Translations under genes and position numbers: made by a program
In this document: positions 23,515 to 28,723 of the stretch, piece by piece
Layout: each line of letters opens with the position of its first letter
How positions within the stretch are numbered: the first letter of the stretch is position 1
Notes under the pieces: model-generated
What the model was told of the DNA's origin: nothing
Databases searched by the model: none
What the model saw: only the letters and a program-made list of their open reading frames with translations
Origin: a virus
Virus record (IMG/VR): IMGVR_UViG_3300037010_000712
Coordinates: 1-29,994 of that record
DNA: 29,994 nucleotides
Reading direction: 5' to 3' (one strand)

Positions 23515-23540
23515 AAAAAAATCCCCGCTCTGGGCGGGGA
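23515..23540 (-). terminator. Strong leftward intrinsic terminator
   Basis: Read leftward, CCCCGC pairs with GCGGGG (23534-23539 with 23523-23528, 5-base loop) and is followed by A and seven T (23521-23515). This is a textbook terminator, yet all confident genes to the right for 3.5 kb run the other way, so it serves only the short transcript from the promoter at 23597-23624. Confidence 0.9.
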
Positions 23541-23592
23541 CAAGCTGCGGGGAGACAGCAAGGAAGGAGGGGAGACACACCGATGGGTGTGT
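23515..23592 (-). ncRNA. Candidate small RNA, OOP-like position
   Basis: The leftward promoter at 23597-23624 would start RNA at about 23590-23592, and the terminator would end it at about 23515, giving about 76-78 nt. Parts in order: a 5' hairpin of ACACACC with GGUGUGU around a CAUC loop; a single-stranded pyrimidine-rich stretch (about 23542-23576) that contains CCUCCUU, the 16S anti-Shine-Dalgarno sequence; then a GC-rich terminator stem and seven U. No open frame with a ribosome-binding site is needed to explain it. Position and size recall lambda OOP RNA (77 nt, leftward, between cII and O). It does not overlap the 3' end of the upstream gene. Expression is untested. Confidence 0.7.
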
Positions 23593-23596
23593 CGAC

Positions 23597-23624
23597 ATTA
23601 TAGCAGCACCGCTGCGCGCGTCAA
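23597..23624 (-). promoter_or_regulatory. Near-consensus sigma-70 promoter for the small RNA
   Basis: Leftward: TTGACG (23624-23619), a 16-base spacer, and a perfect TATAAT (23602-23597). TGC just before the -10 makes it an extended -10 promoter too. The start would be about 23590-23592, 75-78 bases before the terminator. Confidence 0.8.
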
Positions 23625-23649
23625 GCTCCAGCTGCATCTCCATGATTGC

Positions 23650-23677
23650 TTGCGCATAGTTCGCGTTTTGTTATACA
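23650..23677 (+). promoter_or_regulatory. Promoter for second regulator and replication genes
   Basis: TTGCGC (23650-23655), 16-base spacer, then TATACA (23672-23677). Transcription would start about 23684, giving a short leader with AAAGGAG before ATG 23706. It diverges from the small RNA promoter 26 bases away, so the two may compete. Confidence 0.55.
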
Positions 23678-23705
23678 ATTTCGGCCCCGCACCAAAGGAG
23701 ACTGT

Positions 23706-23939
23706 ATGGAGCAGAAACAAGGACTACATCGAGCGATCAAGGAGGCTGGCGGGATCACCAAGCTTGCAAGAGACATCGGCAGTACCAAGCAGGGCGTATG
23801 GATGTGGGCGAATCGTCGCCGGGTGCCCGCGAAGTTTTGCCTCAAGATCGAGGCCGCGACAGGAGTTCCGTGCGAGGAACTGCGCCCAGATATCAACTGG
23901 AGCTACATGCGGCGGCGGCTCCAAGGCGGTTCGCAATGA
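23706..23939 (+). CDS. YdaS/Cro-like small regulator
   Basis: A 77-aa protein with the YdaS-type helix-turn-helix: LHRAIKEAGGITKLARDIGS, then TKQGVWMWANRRRVPAKFCL and IEAATGVPCEELRPDI. Such proteins act as Cro-type repressors or as antitoxins in phage modules. ATG 23706 follows AAAGGAG with proper spacing. The gene overlaps the DUF1376 start (ATGA), tying the regulator to replication gene expression. It is the second small regulator in this region; no toxin partner is visible. Confidence 0.82.
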   Translation: MEQKQGLHRAIKEAGGITKLARDIGSTKQGVWMWANRRRVPAKFCLKIEAATGVPCEELRPDINWSYMRRRLQGGSQ

Positions 23940-24793
23940 ACTACTACCCTTTCCACATCGGGGACTACGTAAGCGCGACGAGGCATCTCAGTTGGGAAGA
24001 GGATGCAGCTTTCCGCCGACTTCTTGACGTTTACTACCTGACTGAAAAGCCGCTCCCGGCAGAGCTGCGCTCCGTGTGCAGACTTGTTATGGCGCAGACC
24101 GAATCACAGCGCGAAGCGGTGCGCGTGGTTCTTGAAGAGTTCTTCGAGCTTACCGACGCCGGGTGGGTGAACAAGCGCGCGGACGAAGAAATTATCTCCA
24201 TGCTTGAGAAGCAGCAGAAGCAACGCGAGAAGGCTAACAGGCGGTGGGATGTGCAGCGCGCGAAGCCCGGCAATGCCGCTCCAGGCAATGCCGCAGCATC
24301 GCCGGATGATGCCGCGGCATGTAATCTCGATGCCGTGGCAATGCCACCAACACCAACACCAACACCAACACCAACACCAACACCAACACCAACACCAACA
24401 CCAACACCAAAGAAAGATAAGCGCACGCAGAGCGTGCGCAATAGCGCGCATGCCGCGCGCCTCACCGTTTGCCCGCCTGACGTTGATCCTCAGACGTTCA
24501 TCGACTGGATCGAAGTCCGCAAGGCAAAACGAGCAGGCCCGGTCACGCAAACCGTGCTCGACAGCATGAGGCGCGAAGCCGACAAGGCTGGTATCAACCT
24601 GCAAGACGCTATCGCCCATTGCTGCCTATCTGGATGGCAGGGCTTCCGGGCGGACTGGTACACGTCCGCGAAGCAGTCTGGCGGGCAGCATCCGGCGGGG
24701 CGGCGACCGTTTTTCAACCGGCAGATCGCGCTCGAAGAGGAAAACCGGCGAGTTGCACAGGAATGGCTTGCACAGCAAAGGAGCGAACAATGA
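23936..24793 (+). CDS. DUF1376 replication protein (YdaU/O-like)
   Basis: A 285-aa protein. The DUF1376 domain covers about residues 1-95: MNYYPFHIGDYVSATRHLSW, EEDAAFRRLLDVYYLTEKPL, then LEEFFELTDAGWVNKRADEE. Proteins with this domain take the place of the lambda O initiator in many phages. A perfect (TP)n linker at about 137-159, coded by eleven copies of a hexanucleotide, joins it to a C-terminal domain (about 170-285; DVDPQTFIDWIEVRKAKRAG, then GWQGFRADWY) like that of other phage replication proteins. ATGA overlaps couple it on both sides. Confidence 0.82.
   Translation: MNYYPFHIGDYVSATRHLSWEEDAAFRRLLDVYYLTEKPLPAELRSVCRLVMAQTESQREAVRVVLEEFFELTDAGWVNKRADEEIISMLEKQQKQREKANRRWDVQRAKPGNAAPGNAAASPDDAAACNLDAVAMPPTPTPTPTPTPTPTPTPTPTPKKDKRTQSVRNSAHAARLTVCPPDVDPQTFIDWIEVRKAKRAGPVTQTVLDSMRREADKAGINLQDAIAHCCLSGWQGFRADWYTSAKQSGGQHPAGRRPFFNRQIALEEENRRVAQEWLAQQRSEQ
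24345..24410 (+). repeat. Hexanucleotide microsatellite (CACCAA x 11) in replication gene
   Basis: Eleven perfect tandem CACCAA units (66 bases). Each unit codes for one Thr-Pro pair, so changes in copy number keep the frame and only change linker length. Perfect copies at the DNA level suggest recent slipped-strand expansion. Confidence 0.95.
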
Positions 24794-25407
24794 CGCAGAA
24801 CGAGCAGGACGAATTTTCAGAATTGGTTTCTGCGGCAATGGCGTACTACGGCGCTACCGCAAGCCCCTACGTGCTGTCCGTCTGGTGGGCGGCATGCGAT
24901 CGGTACACGATGGAGCAGGTACGTAAAGCCCTCACGCGACACGCCATGAACCCCGACACGGGTCGGTTCGCGCCAAAGGTTGCGGACATTGTGCGGCTGC
25001 TTGAGGGAACGACCGAGGACAAGGCAGCCCTGGCTTGGGGCAAGGCGCTCGATGCTGCGCAGCGCGTCGGGGCATATTCCGACGTTGTTTTTGACGATCC
25101 TGCTATCCATGCGGCAATCGAGGACATGGGAGGATGGCCGAAGTTTTGTCGGGTCGAGTCCAAAGACCTTTCCTACCTGCAACACCGGTTTGCTGAGTCA
25201 TACCGCGCCTATTCCGAGCGCGGAGCGTTTGACTTCCCCCGCAAGCTCGGCGGTGACCGCAGCTCGGATGACGTTTACCGGATGCGCGGGCTTGAGCCTC
25301 CGAAGCCGGTTCCAATCGGCGACCCCGAAAAGGCGCGGGCGGTCTACAAATTGGGGGGAGTCAAAACGCCGATTGGCGGCATCGCCAAACTGCTAAAGGC
25401 GCAATGA
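24790..25407 (+). CDS. DUF6475-like replication protein, possible helicase loader
   Basis: A 205-aa protein from ATG 24790 (ATGA overlap). The N-terminal 75 residues match the pattern of phage replication partners (FSELVSAAMAYYGATASPYV, WWAACDRYTMEQVRKALTRH, MNPDTGRFAPKVADIVRLL). This family usually follows an O-like gene, in the place of lambda P, and is thought to load host DnaB helicase. The C-terminal part (about 130-205) is basic and Gly/Pro-rich. The loader role is inferred from position. Confidence 0.75.
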   Translation: MTQNEQDEFSELVSAAMAYYGATASPYVLSVWWAACDRYTMEQVRKALTRHAMNPDTGRFAPKVADIVRLLEGTTEDKAALAWGKALDAAQRVGAYSDVVFDDPAIHAAIEDMGGWPKFCRVESKDLSYLQHRFAESYRAYSERGAFDFPRKLGGDRSSDDVYRMRGLEPPKPVPIGDPEKARAVYKLGGVKTPIGGIAKLLKAQ

Positions 25408-25865
25408 TGGGGCGCGAAAAAATCTTCCTACGCGTGGTCAAGGGGGCACTTGTGCCTGCGGATGACTGCGCTGCAAGCAAGCTCCGCAGCCGGGGCTTCA
25501 AGGTTGGCGACATCTTGCAGGCCGACTTGGTGAAGCTCCGCAATCCTCGGTTCCACCGGCTGGTGCATCACATCGGGGCGCTGGCGGCGGCAAACATCGA
25601 GGACTTCGCTGGCATGACTGCACACGAGGCGATCAAGCGCATACAGCTCGAGGGTGGCATCGCGTGCGAGCAGCAAGCGGTGGACATGCCGGGTCTTGGT
25701 CGATGCCTTGTCACGATCCCGAAAAGCCTGTCGTTTAGCACGATGGACGAGGGGGAATTTCACGAGACGGCCAGGGCGATGTGCCGGTTCATCTCGGGGA
25801 AATACTGGCCTAGCATGACGCCGGAGCAGGTGGAACAGATGGCGGAATCATTCGTGGAGGAGTGA
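25404..25865 (+). CDS. DUF1367 family protein
   Basis: A 153-aa protein (ATG 25404 or 25407). The pattern FLRVVKGALVPADDCAASKL, then FKVGDILQADLVKLRNPRFHR and FISGKYWPSMTPEQVEQMAE, matches DUF1367, a phage family found in the nin-like region near recombination genes. Its biochemical role is not settled. The start overlaps the previous stop by four bases. Confidence 0.82.
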   Translation: MMGREKIFLRVVKGALVPADDCAASKLRSRGFKVGDILQADLVKLRNPRFHRLVHHIGALAAANIEDFAGMTAHEAIKRIQLEGGIACEQQAVDMPGLGRCLVTIPKSLSFSTMDEGEFHETARAMCRFISGKYWPSMTPEQVEQMAESFVEE

Positions 25866-25868
25866 AGC

Positions 25869-26060
25869 ATGGGCAGGAACGACGCCGGGCATGAAAGCCA
25901 TAAAATCGGGCCTAGGAGCGATTATTTTGGTGAGCCGCCACCTTGGTATAGACTTGCGCTGAAAAACGTCTCTACGGGCCTTCTAGTGGCTTTTGCGCGG
26001 GTTTTAGGCTACTATGAGATCATCGGGCGGCGCGATTCGCCGGTTTGTAACCTGTTCTGA
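25869..26060 (+). CDS. Small hypothetical protein
   Basis: A 63-aa protein behind a strong site (GGAGGAGTGAAGC before ATG). It begins MGRNDAGHESHKIGPRSDYF and has a hydrophobic middle (LKNVSTGLLVAFARVLGYYE). The family is not recognised. Good ribosome-binding site and tight spacing (three bases after DUF1367) support a real gene. Confidence 0.6.
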   Translation: MGRNDAGHESHKIGPRSDYFGEPPPWYRLALKNVSTGLLVAFARVLGYYEIIGRRDSPVCNLF

Positions 26061-26067
26061 ACGTTTT

Positions 26068-26319
26068 ATGGGATGCGAAAAATGCACACGCGAAAAGACA
26101 GCGCCGCTATCGGATGGCAGGACCGTCTGCACATGGTGCCGGGAATGGCTGGTGGAGTGCGAGGCGAGGCACTTGCTTTCGATGCCATTGGATGCCCGAC
26201 GCGAGGCGCTGGCTGCACGGGAAAAAGTGCGCGGCTCGGTCGAGGACTTGAAGGACGCGATAGAGCGGCTGCACGCGCAAATGCGATCCTTGATTCCGTC
26301 AAAGATGGGGCGGAGATAA
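26068..26319 (+). CDS. Small zinc-ribbon-like protein (two CxxC)
   Basis: An 83-aa protein. Two cysteine pairs, CEKC at 3-6 and CTWC at 19-22, separated by 12 residues, form a likely zinc-binding knuckle; a further Cys lies in WLVECEARHLL. The rest is helical and charged (REALAAREKVRGSVEDLKDA). ATG 26068 starts directly with the first knuckle. Similar small proteins occur in nin-like regions; they may bind DNA or support recombination. Another frame over the same bases (26073-26366) is a shadow. Confidence 0.65.
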   Translation: MGCEKCTREKTAPLSDGRTVCTWCREWLVECEARHLLSMPLDARREALAAREKVRGSVEDLKDAIERLHAQMRSLIPSKMGRR

Positions 26320-26362
26320 TGCCGGGACTGATTCGATGGGCACTAAAGCGGACGGGTGATTT

Positions 26363-26659
26363 GTGAAGGGACGCACTCCGACCAAAGAAGATCGGGAACT
26401 ATGGGATCGAATCGCGGCTTATGGGTGTGTCGCCTGTCGAAAGGACGGATGGCATAACCCGGTTGTTTCGATCCACCATATCGACGGACGGACGAAACCC
26501 GGAGCGCATAGCCGAGTTCTTCCGCTATGCGCTGGACACCATCAAGACGGGACGGGCATCCCTGGCTTGATCTCGGTGCATCCGTGGCGGGCGCGGTTTG
26601 AGGCCAAATACGGACGCCAAGACGATTTATTGTCCGAAGTCATGGCCGCAATTTCGTGA
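26363..26659 (+). CDS. Ref-like HNH nuclease (RecA-dependent nuclease family)
   Basis: A 98-aa protein starting with GTG at 26363. It has the layout of P1 Ref: CVACRKDG zinc pair at about 22-29, HHIDGRTKPGAHSRVLPLC with the catalytic His pair, GHHQDGTGIPGLISVH, then HPWRARFEAKYG. Ref enzymes cut D-loops made by RecA and stimulate recombination. It is immediately before a RusA resolvase, forming a small recombination unit. The N-terminal basic tail of P1 Ref is absent. Confidence 0.85.
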   Translation: MKGRTPTKEDRELWDRIAAYGCVACRKDGWHNPVVSIHHIDGRTKPGAHSRVLPLCAGHHQDGTGIPGLISVHPWRARFEAKYGRQDDLLSEVMAAIS

Positions 26660-26701
26660 CGCTTAAGTAATACCGTTTATTTTTTGTAACAAGACGCAAA
26701 A

Positions 26702-27064
26702 ATGCTTGTATCGTTGCCGTGGCCGCCGCGCTCGCTTAGTCCGAACGCTCGGATGCACTGGGCCGCGCTTCACCGAGCGCGCTCGCGGTATCGAGCCGAG
26801 GCGCGAATTTTGGCTCTGGATGCCGGAGCGATGGACACGGCAAAGACTCTGCCACAGGTCGAGCCGCTGCGCGTCACGCTGCGCGTCTACCCGCCGGACA
26901 AGCGCCGGAGGGATTTGGACAACATCGTGGCATCTCTCAAATCTGGGCTTGACGGAATCGCGGATGCGCTTGGCATTGATGATTCACGATTCCGGCTCGC
27001 TATCGACATGCTGCCGGAGATTGTCAAGGGCGGGCGCGTTGACGTGGTAATCTCGCACGAGTAA
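26702..27064 (+). CDS. rusA: RusA-type Holliday junction resolvase
   Basis: A 120-aa protein with PWPPRSLSPNARMHW at the N-terminus and the active site KRRRDLDNIVASLKSGLDG (Asp71, Asp73), then GIDDSRF (Asp93-Asp94). RusA is a metal-dependent dimeric endonuclease that resolves Holliday junctions. Length matches E. coli RusA (120 aa). The gene ends at a hairpin shared with the convergent cassette. An AT-rich gap precedes it, with no strong ribosome-binding site. Confidence 0.92.
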   Translation: MLVSLPWPPRSLSPNARMHWAALHRARSRYRAEARILALDAGAMDTAKTLPQVEPLRVTLRVYPPDKRRRDLDNIVASLKSGLDGIADALGIDDSRFRLAIDMLPEIVKGGRVDVVISHE

Positions 27065-27066
27065 AT

Positions 27067-27086
27067 GGGGCTTGCGCCCCTTTGTT
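27067..27086. terminator. Probable terminator between convergent genes
   Basis: GGGGC (27067-27071) pairs with GCCCC (27076-27080), 4-base loop, followed rightward by TTTGTT. Short but placed exactly between the rusA stop and the end of the leftward cassette, so it may act in both directions. Confidence 0.55.
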
Positions 27087-27354
27087 ACTTTCGGATCACT
27101 GCGGCGGAATACTTGCCGCCGTGCTCGTCGTAGAGATACCCAACATCTCCGCATTGATAGATCACTTCATCGCTCTCTTTCGCCTCATCAGTTAGGGAGC
27201 ATCCTTTGATGCTCTCAAGGCCGCTGAGGTCAAACTGCTCTGGATCAATGTCTACCGAGGCCAGCACGCGCATAACTTCGGCCTTGATGTCGCCTCCGTC
27301 TGGAACGACACCGTAGAGGACGCCATCAATCAGCGCGATCGTGTAGGTGTTCAT
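27085..27354 (-). CDS. Small acidic protein in reversed cassette
   Basis: An 89-aa protein with many more acidic than basic residues (for example DIDPEQFDL, then LTDEAKESDEVIYQCGDVGY). AAAGGAGCAAGACA before ATG is a strong site, nearly the same as that of its upstream partner. I recognise no family. Small, acidic, early-type proteins in moron-like cassettes include DNA mimics and anti-defence proteins, but that role is only inferred. The gene is oriented against both the genes before and after the cassette. Confidence 0.68.
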   Translation of the reverse strand: MNTYTIALIDGVLYGVVPDGGDIKAEVMRVLASVDIDPEQFDLSGLESIKGCSLTDEAKESDEVIYQCGDVGYLYDEHGGKYSAAVIRK

Positions 27355-27378
27355 TGTCTTGCTCCTTTGACTGCACGT

Positions 27379-27678
27379 TTAGTTGTGCGCAAATGCATGT
27401 TCGCAGTAGTACTGCATCACTTCCTCGGCGAGCTCTTCGCAAACTGCGCACAACGTAGTGTGCTTAGCTCCGAACATCTTTATCCAATACTCATGGCCGC
27501 CTGAGTATCCAAGTGTGATACGTCTCCTGTTGATGATGATTTCATTTTTGGCCCCTGCGCTCCAGGTCATTTTGTCGAACGAGCGCGCAAGTGCTCGCAC
27601 CGCGTCTTGATACCACTCGGGGCATGTTTCATAACTGCGCTGAACCTTAATGTCGAAGGTATGGGATTCTGTTTGCAT
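27379..27678 (-). CDS. Hypothetical protein, first gene of reversed cassette
   Basis: A 99-aa protein from ATG 27678 behind AAGGAGCAAGAC. The frame extends upstream to 27750 but that part lies in the leader. The protein has a mixed fold with DIKVQRSYETCPEWYQDAVR, RRRITLGYSGGHEYWI and a C-terminal helix with several Cys and His residues (TTLCAVCEELAEEVMQYYC). Family unknown. Base composition is AT-richer than the neighbours. It is expressed from its own promoter at 27742-27769. Confidence 0.68.
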   Translation of the reverse strand: MQTESHTFDIKVQRSYETCPEWYQDAVRALARSFDKMTWSAGAKNEIIINRRRITLGYSGGHEYWIKMFGAKHTTLCAVCEELAEEVMQYYCEHAFAHN

Positions 27679-27741
27679 GTCTTGCTCCTTCCCCTGAGCC
27701 CCAGGGATCGGGTGGCAGCTCCGCGCTGTCAATGGATAGGC

Positions 27742-27769
27742 ATGATACACGAAAATGTTTACTTGTCAA
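27742..27769 (-). promoter_or_regulatory. Strong leftward sigma-70 promoter of the cassette
   Basis: Leftward: perfect TTGACA (27769-27764), 16-base spacer, TATCAT (27747-27742). Transcription would start near 27735 and give a leader of about 57 bases with a small CCCTG/CAGGG hairpin before the ribosome-binding site. The spacer contains GTTTAC (27758-27763 on the plus strand). Confidence 0.8.
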
Positions 27770-27793
27770 CCAGTCTAGCCGAAGAAAATTGCA

Positions 27794-27810
27794 ACAAGTT
27801 GTAAACTTGT
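27794..27810. promoter_or_regulatory. 17-bp palindromic operator candidate
   Basis: ACAAGTT-GTA-AACTTGT: perfect 7-bp arms around a 3-base centre. It lies 25 bases upstream of the cassette promoter and just before the rightward small gene at 27833. A half-site-like copy, GTTTACTTGT, is at 27758-27767 within the promoter. Such spacing fits a dimeric helix-turn-helix regulator that controls both directions. Confidence 0.65.
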
Positions 27811-27832
27811 GGGGCGCCGAAAGAGCGCAGAC

Positions 27833-28036
27833 ATGGAAAATGAATCGAGCGGGGTTCGTATGCAGCTGAAGCCGGGCGGTTGGGCCGCGCCGTGGCTTGC
27901 AAGGGTTCGCGCGCTTCATGCAGCCGCACAGCTACGGCGCGAGCACATAACCATCGACATCCCCGAGGCCGATTCCTGGTACTGCCTTGATCGAGTGCTG
28001 TGGCGCGAGACTTATCCAGACGACGGACGCCGGTAA
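27833..28036 (+). CDS. Small hypothetical protein divergent from the cassette
   Basis: A 67-aa protein from ATG 27833 (weak AAAGAGCG site). A GTG at 27809 overlapping the operator would add eight residues. The protein is rich in Arg, Trp and Ala (LKPGGWAAPWLARVRALHAA, then IPEADSWYCLDRVLWRETYP). No clear helix-turn-helix is seen. As the only gene divergent from the cassette it is a candidate regulator of it, but that is a guess from position. Confidence 0.55.
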   Translation: MENESSGVRMQLKPGGWAAPWLARVRALHAAAQLRREHITIDIPEADSWYCLDRVLWRETYPDDGRR

Positions 28037-28186
28037 GAGTTGCGACAGCGCCGGCTTGCGCCCTGGCCTAACTCCTGGCATGGCTACGCACGGGGTAGAC
28101 GCCGGAATGTGGCTCGCGTAGCCACTAGGGAGCGATGGGCCGGCGTCGCGAGCTACTAGCTTTCAATGGTGCGGCGCTAAATCGGC

Positions 28187-28200
28187 GGCGCAATTGCGCC
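28187..28200. repeat. Perfect 14-bp palindrome
   Basis: GGCGCAATTGCGCC is fully self-complementary. It overlaps the -35 hexamer TTGCGC (28194-28199) of the terminase promoter, so a protein bound here would control it. Confidence 0.7.
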
Positions 28201-28222
28201 CATGCGCACAATAGTATATTAT
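28194..28222 (+). promoter_or_regulatory. Promoter of the terminase genes, inside an inverted repeat
   Basis: TTGCGC (28194-28199), 17-base spacer, TATTAT (28217-28222). The -10 lies in the AT-rich centre of an 11-bp perfect inverted repeat, GCCCATGCGCA (28198-28208) with TGCGCATGGGC (28224-28234). The start would be at or next to the ATG at 28229, so the message may be leaderless. Confidence 0.55.
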
Positions 28223-28228
28223 CTGCGC

Positions 28229-28723
28229 ATGGGCAGAAAATCGACCTACGCACAAGAGATCGCCGATGAAATCTGTGAGCGCATCGCAGAGGGCGAAACG
28301 TTGCGATCTATCTGTAAGGATGAGCATATGCCGTCGTGGAGGACGGTCTATGACTGGTTGAATGTCAATTCTGACTTTGCCACACGCTTCGCGCAATCCA
28401 GAAAGCTCGGATTTGATGCCATTGCAGAAGAAGCCTTCGAGATTGCGAACAACCCGGTAATGGGCGAGGAGATCGAAGAGGACGGCGACCGGGTAAAGGT
28501 CAAGCGTGCCGATATGCTCGGGCATCGGAAACTGCAAATCTGGACGCGTCTTCAGCTATTGGCGAAGTGGTGCCCTGAGAAATACGGCGACCGCACCGCT
28601 ATGGAGTTAACCGGAGCGAATGGCGGGCCGGTGGTGCAGGAAGTCGTGCGCCGGATCGTAGACCCGAAAAAAGGCTCCGATGCTGCCGGCGGTAATGGAC
28701 AAGATGGCGGCGGTAGTCTTTGA
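28229..28723 (+). CDS. terS: Terminase small subunit
   Basis: A 164-aa protein from ATG 28229; an in-frame ATG at 28202 would add nine residues (MRTIVYYLR) that lie over the promoter. The N-terminal helix-turn-helix (YAQEIADEICERIAEGETLR, then SICKDEHMPSWRTVYDWLN and SDFATRFAQSRKLGFDAIA) is the DNA-recognition part of phage terminase small subunits. The central helical part (about 100-130) would form the oligomer, and the Gly-rich C-terminus contacts the large subunit. It overlaps the large subunit gene by 44 bases. No ribosome-binding site is visible, consistent with a leaderless message. Confidence 0.85.
   Translation: MGRKSTYAQEIADEICERIAEGETLRSICKDEHMPSWRTVYDWLNVNSDFATRFAQSRKLGFDAIAEEAFEIANNPVMGEEIEEDGDRVKVKRADMLGHRKLQIWTRLQLLAKWCPEKYGDRTAMELTGANGGPVVQEVVRRIVDPKKGSDAAGGNGQDGGGSL

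Larger units (their letters stand above)
28037..28228. other. Structured non-coding region before terminase genes
   Basis: No convincing gene in 192 bases, but dense complementarity. TGGCTACGC (28081-28089) pairs with 28116-28124; GACGCCGG (28098-28105) pairs with 28140-28147. The second stem starts inside the loop of the first, giving a possible H-type pseudoknot. Alternatively a small hairpin (28109-28114 with 28120-28125) nests inside the second stem, excluding the first. A 14-bp palindrome (28187-28200) and an 11-bp inverted repeat (28198-28208 with 28224-28234) follow. It could be a packaging site (cos or pac), a regulatory RNA, or both. Confidence 0.6.

Noticed and set aside
24104-24619. 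Minus-strand frame with Cys-Trp repeats
   Set aside because: Caused by the CACCAA repeat read backwards; opposite to the DUF1376 gene.
28080-28121. Short frame MATHGVDAGMWLA before the terminase genes
   Set aside because: Thirteen codons without a ribosome-binding site, lying inside the proposed pseudoknot stems.
28135-28269. 44-codon frame MGRRRELLAFNGAALN... upstream of terS
   Set aside because: The GGGAG before its ATG is only two bases away, it runs over the palindromes and 41 bases into terS, and its composition simply follows the repeats. The structured DNA is the better explanation.
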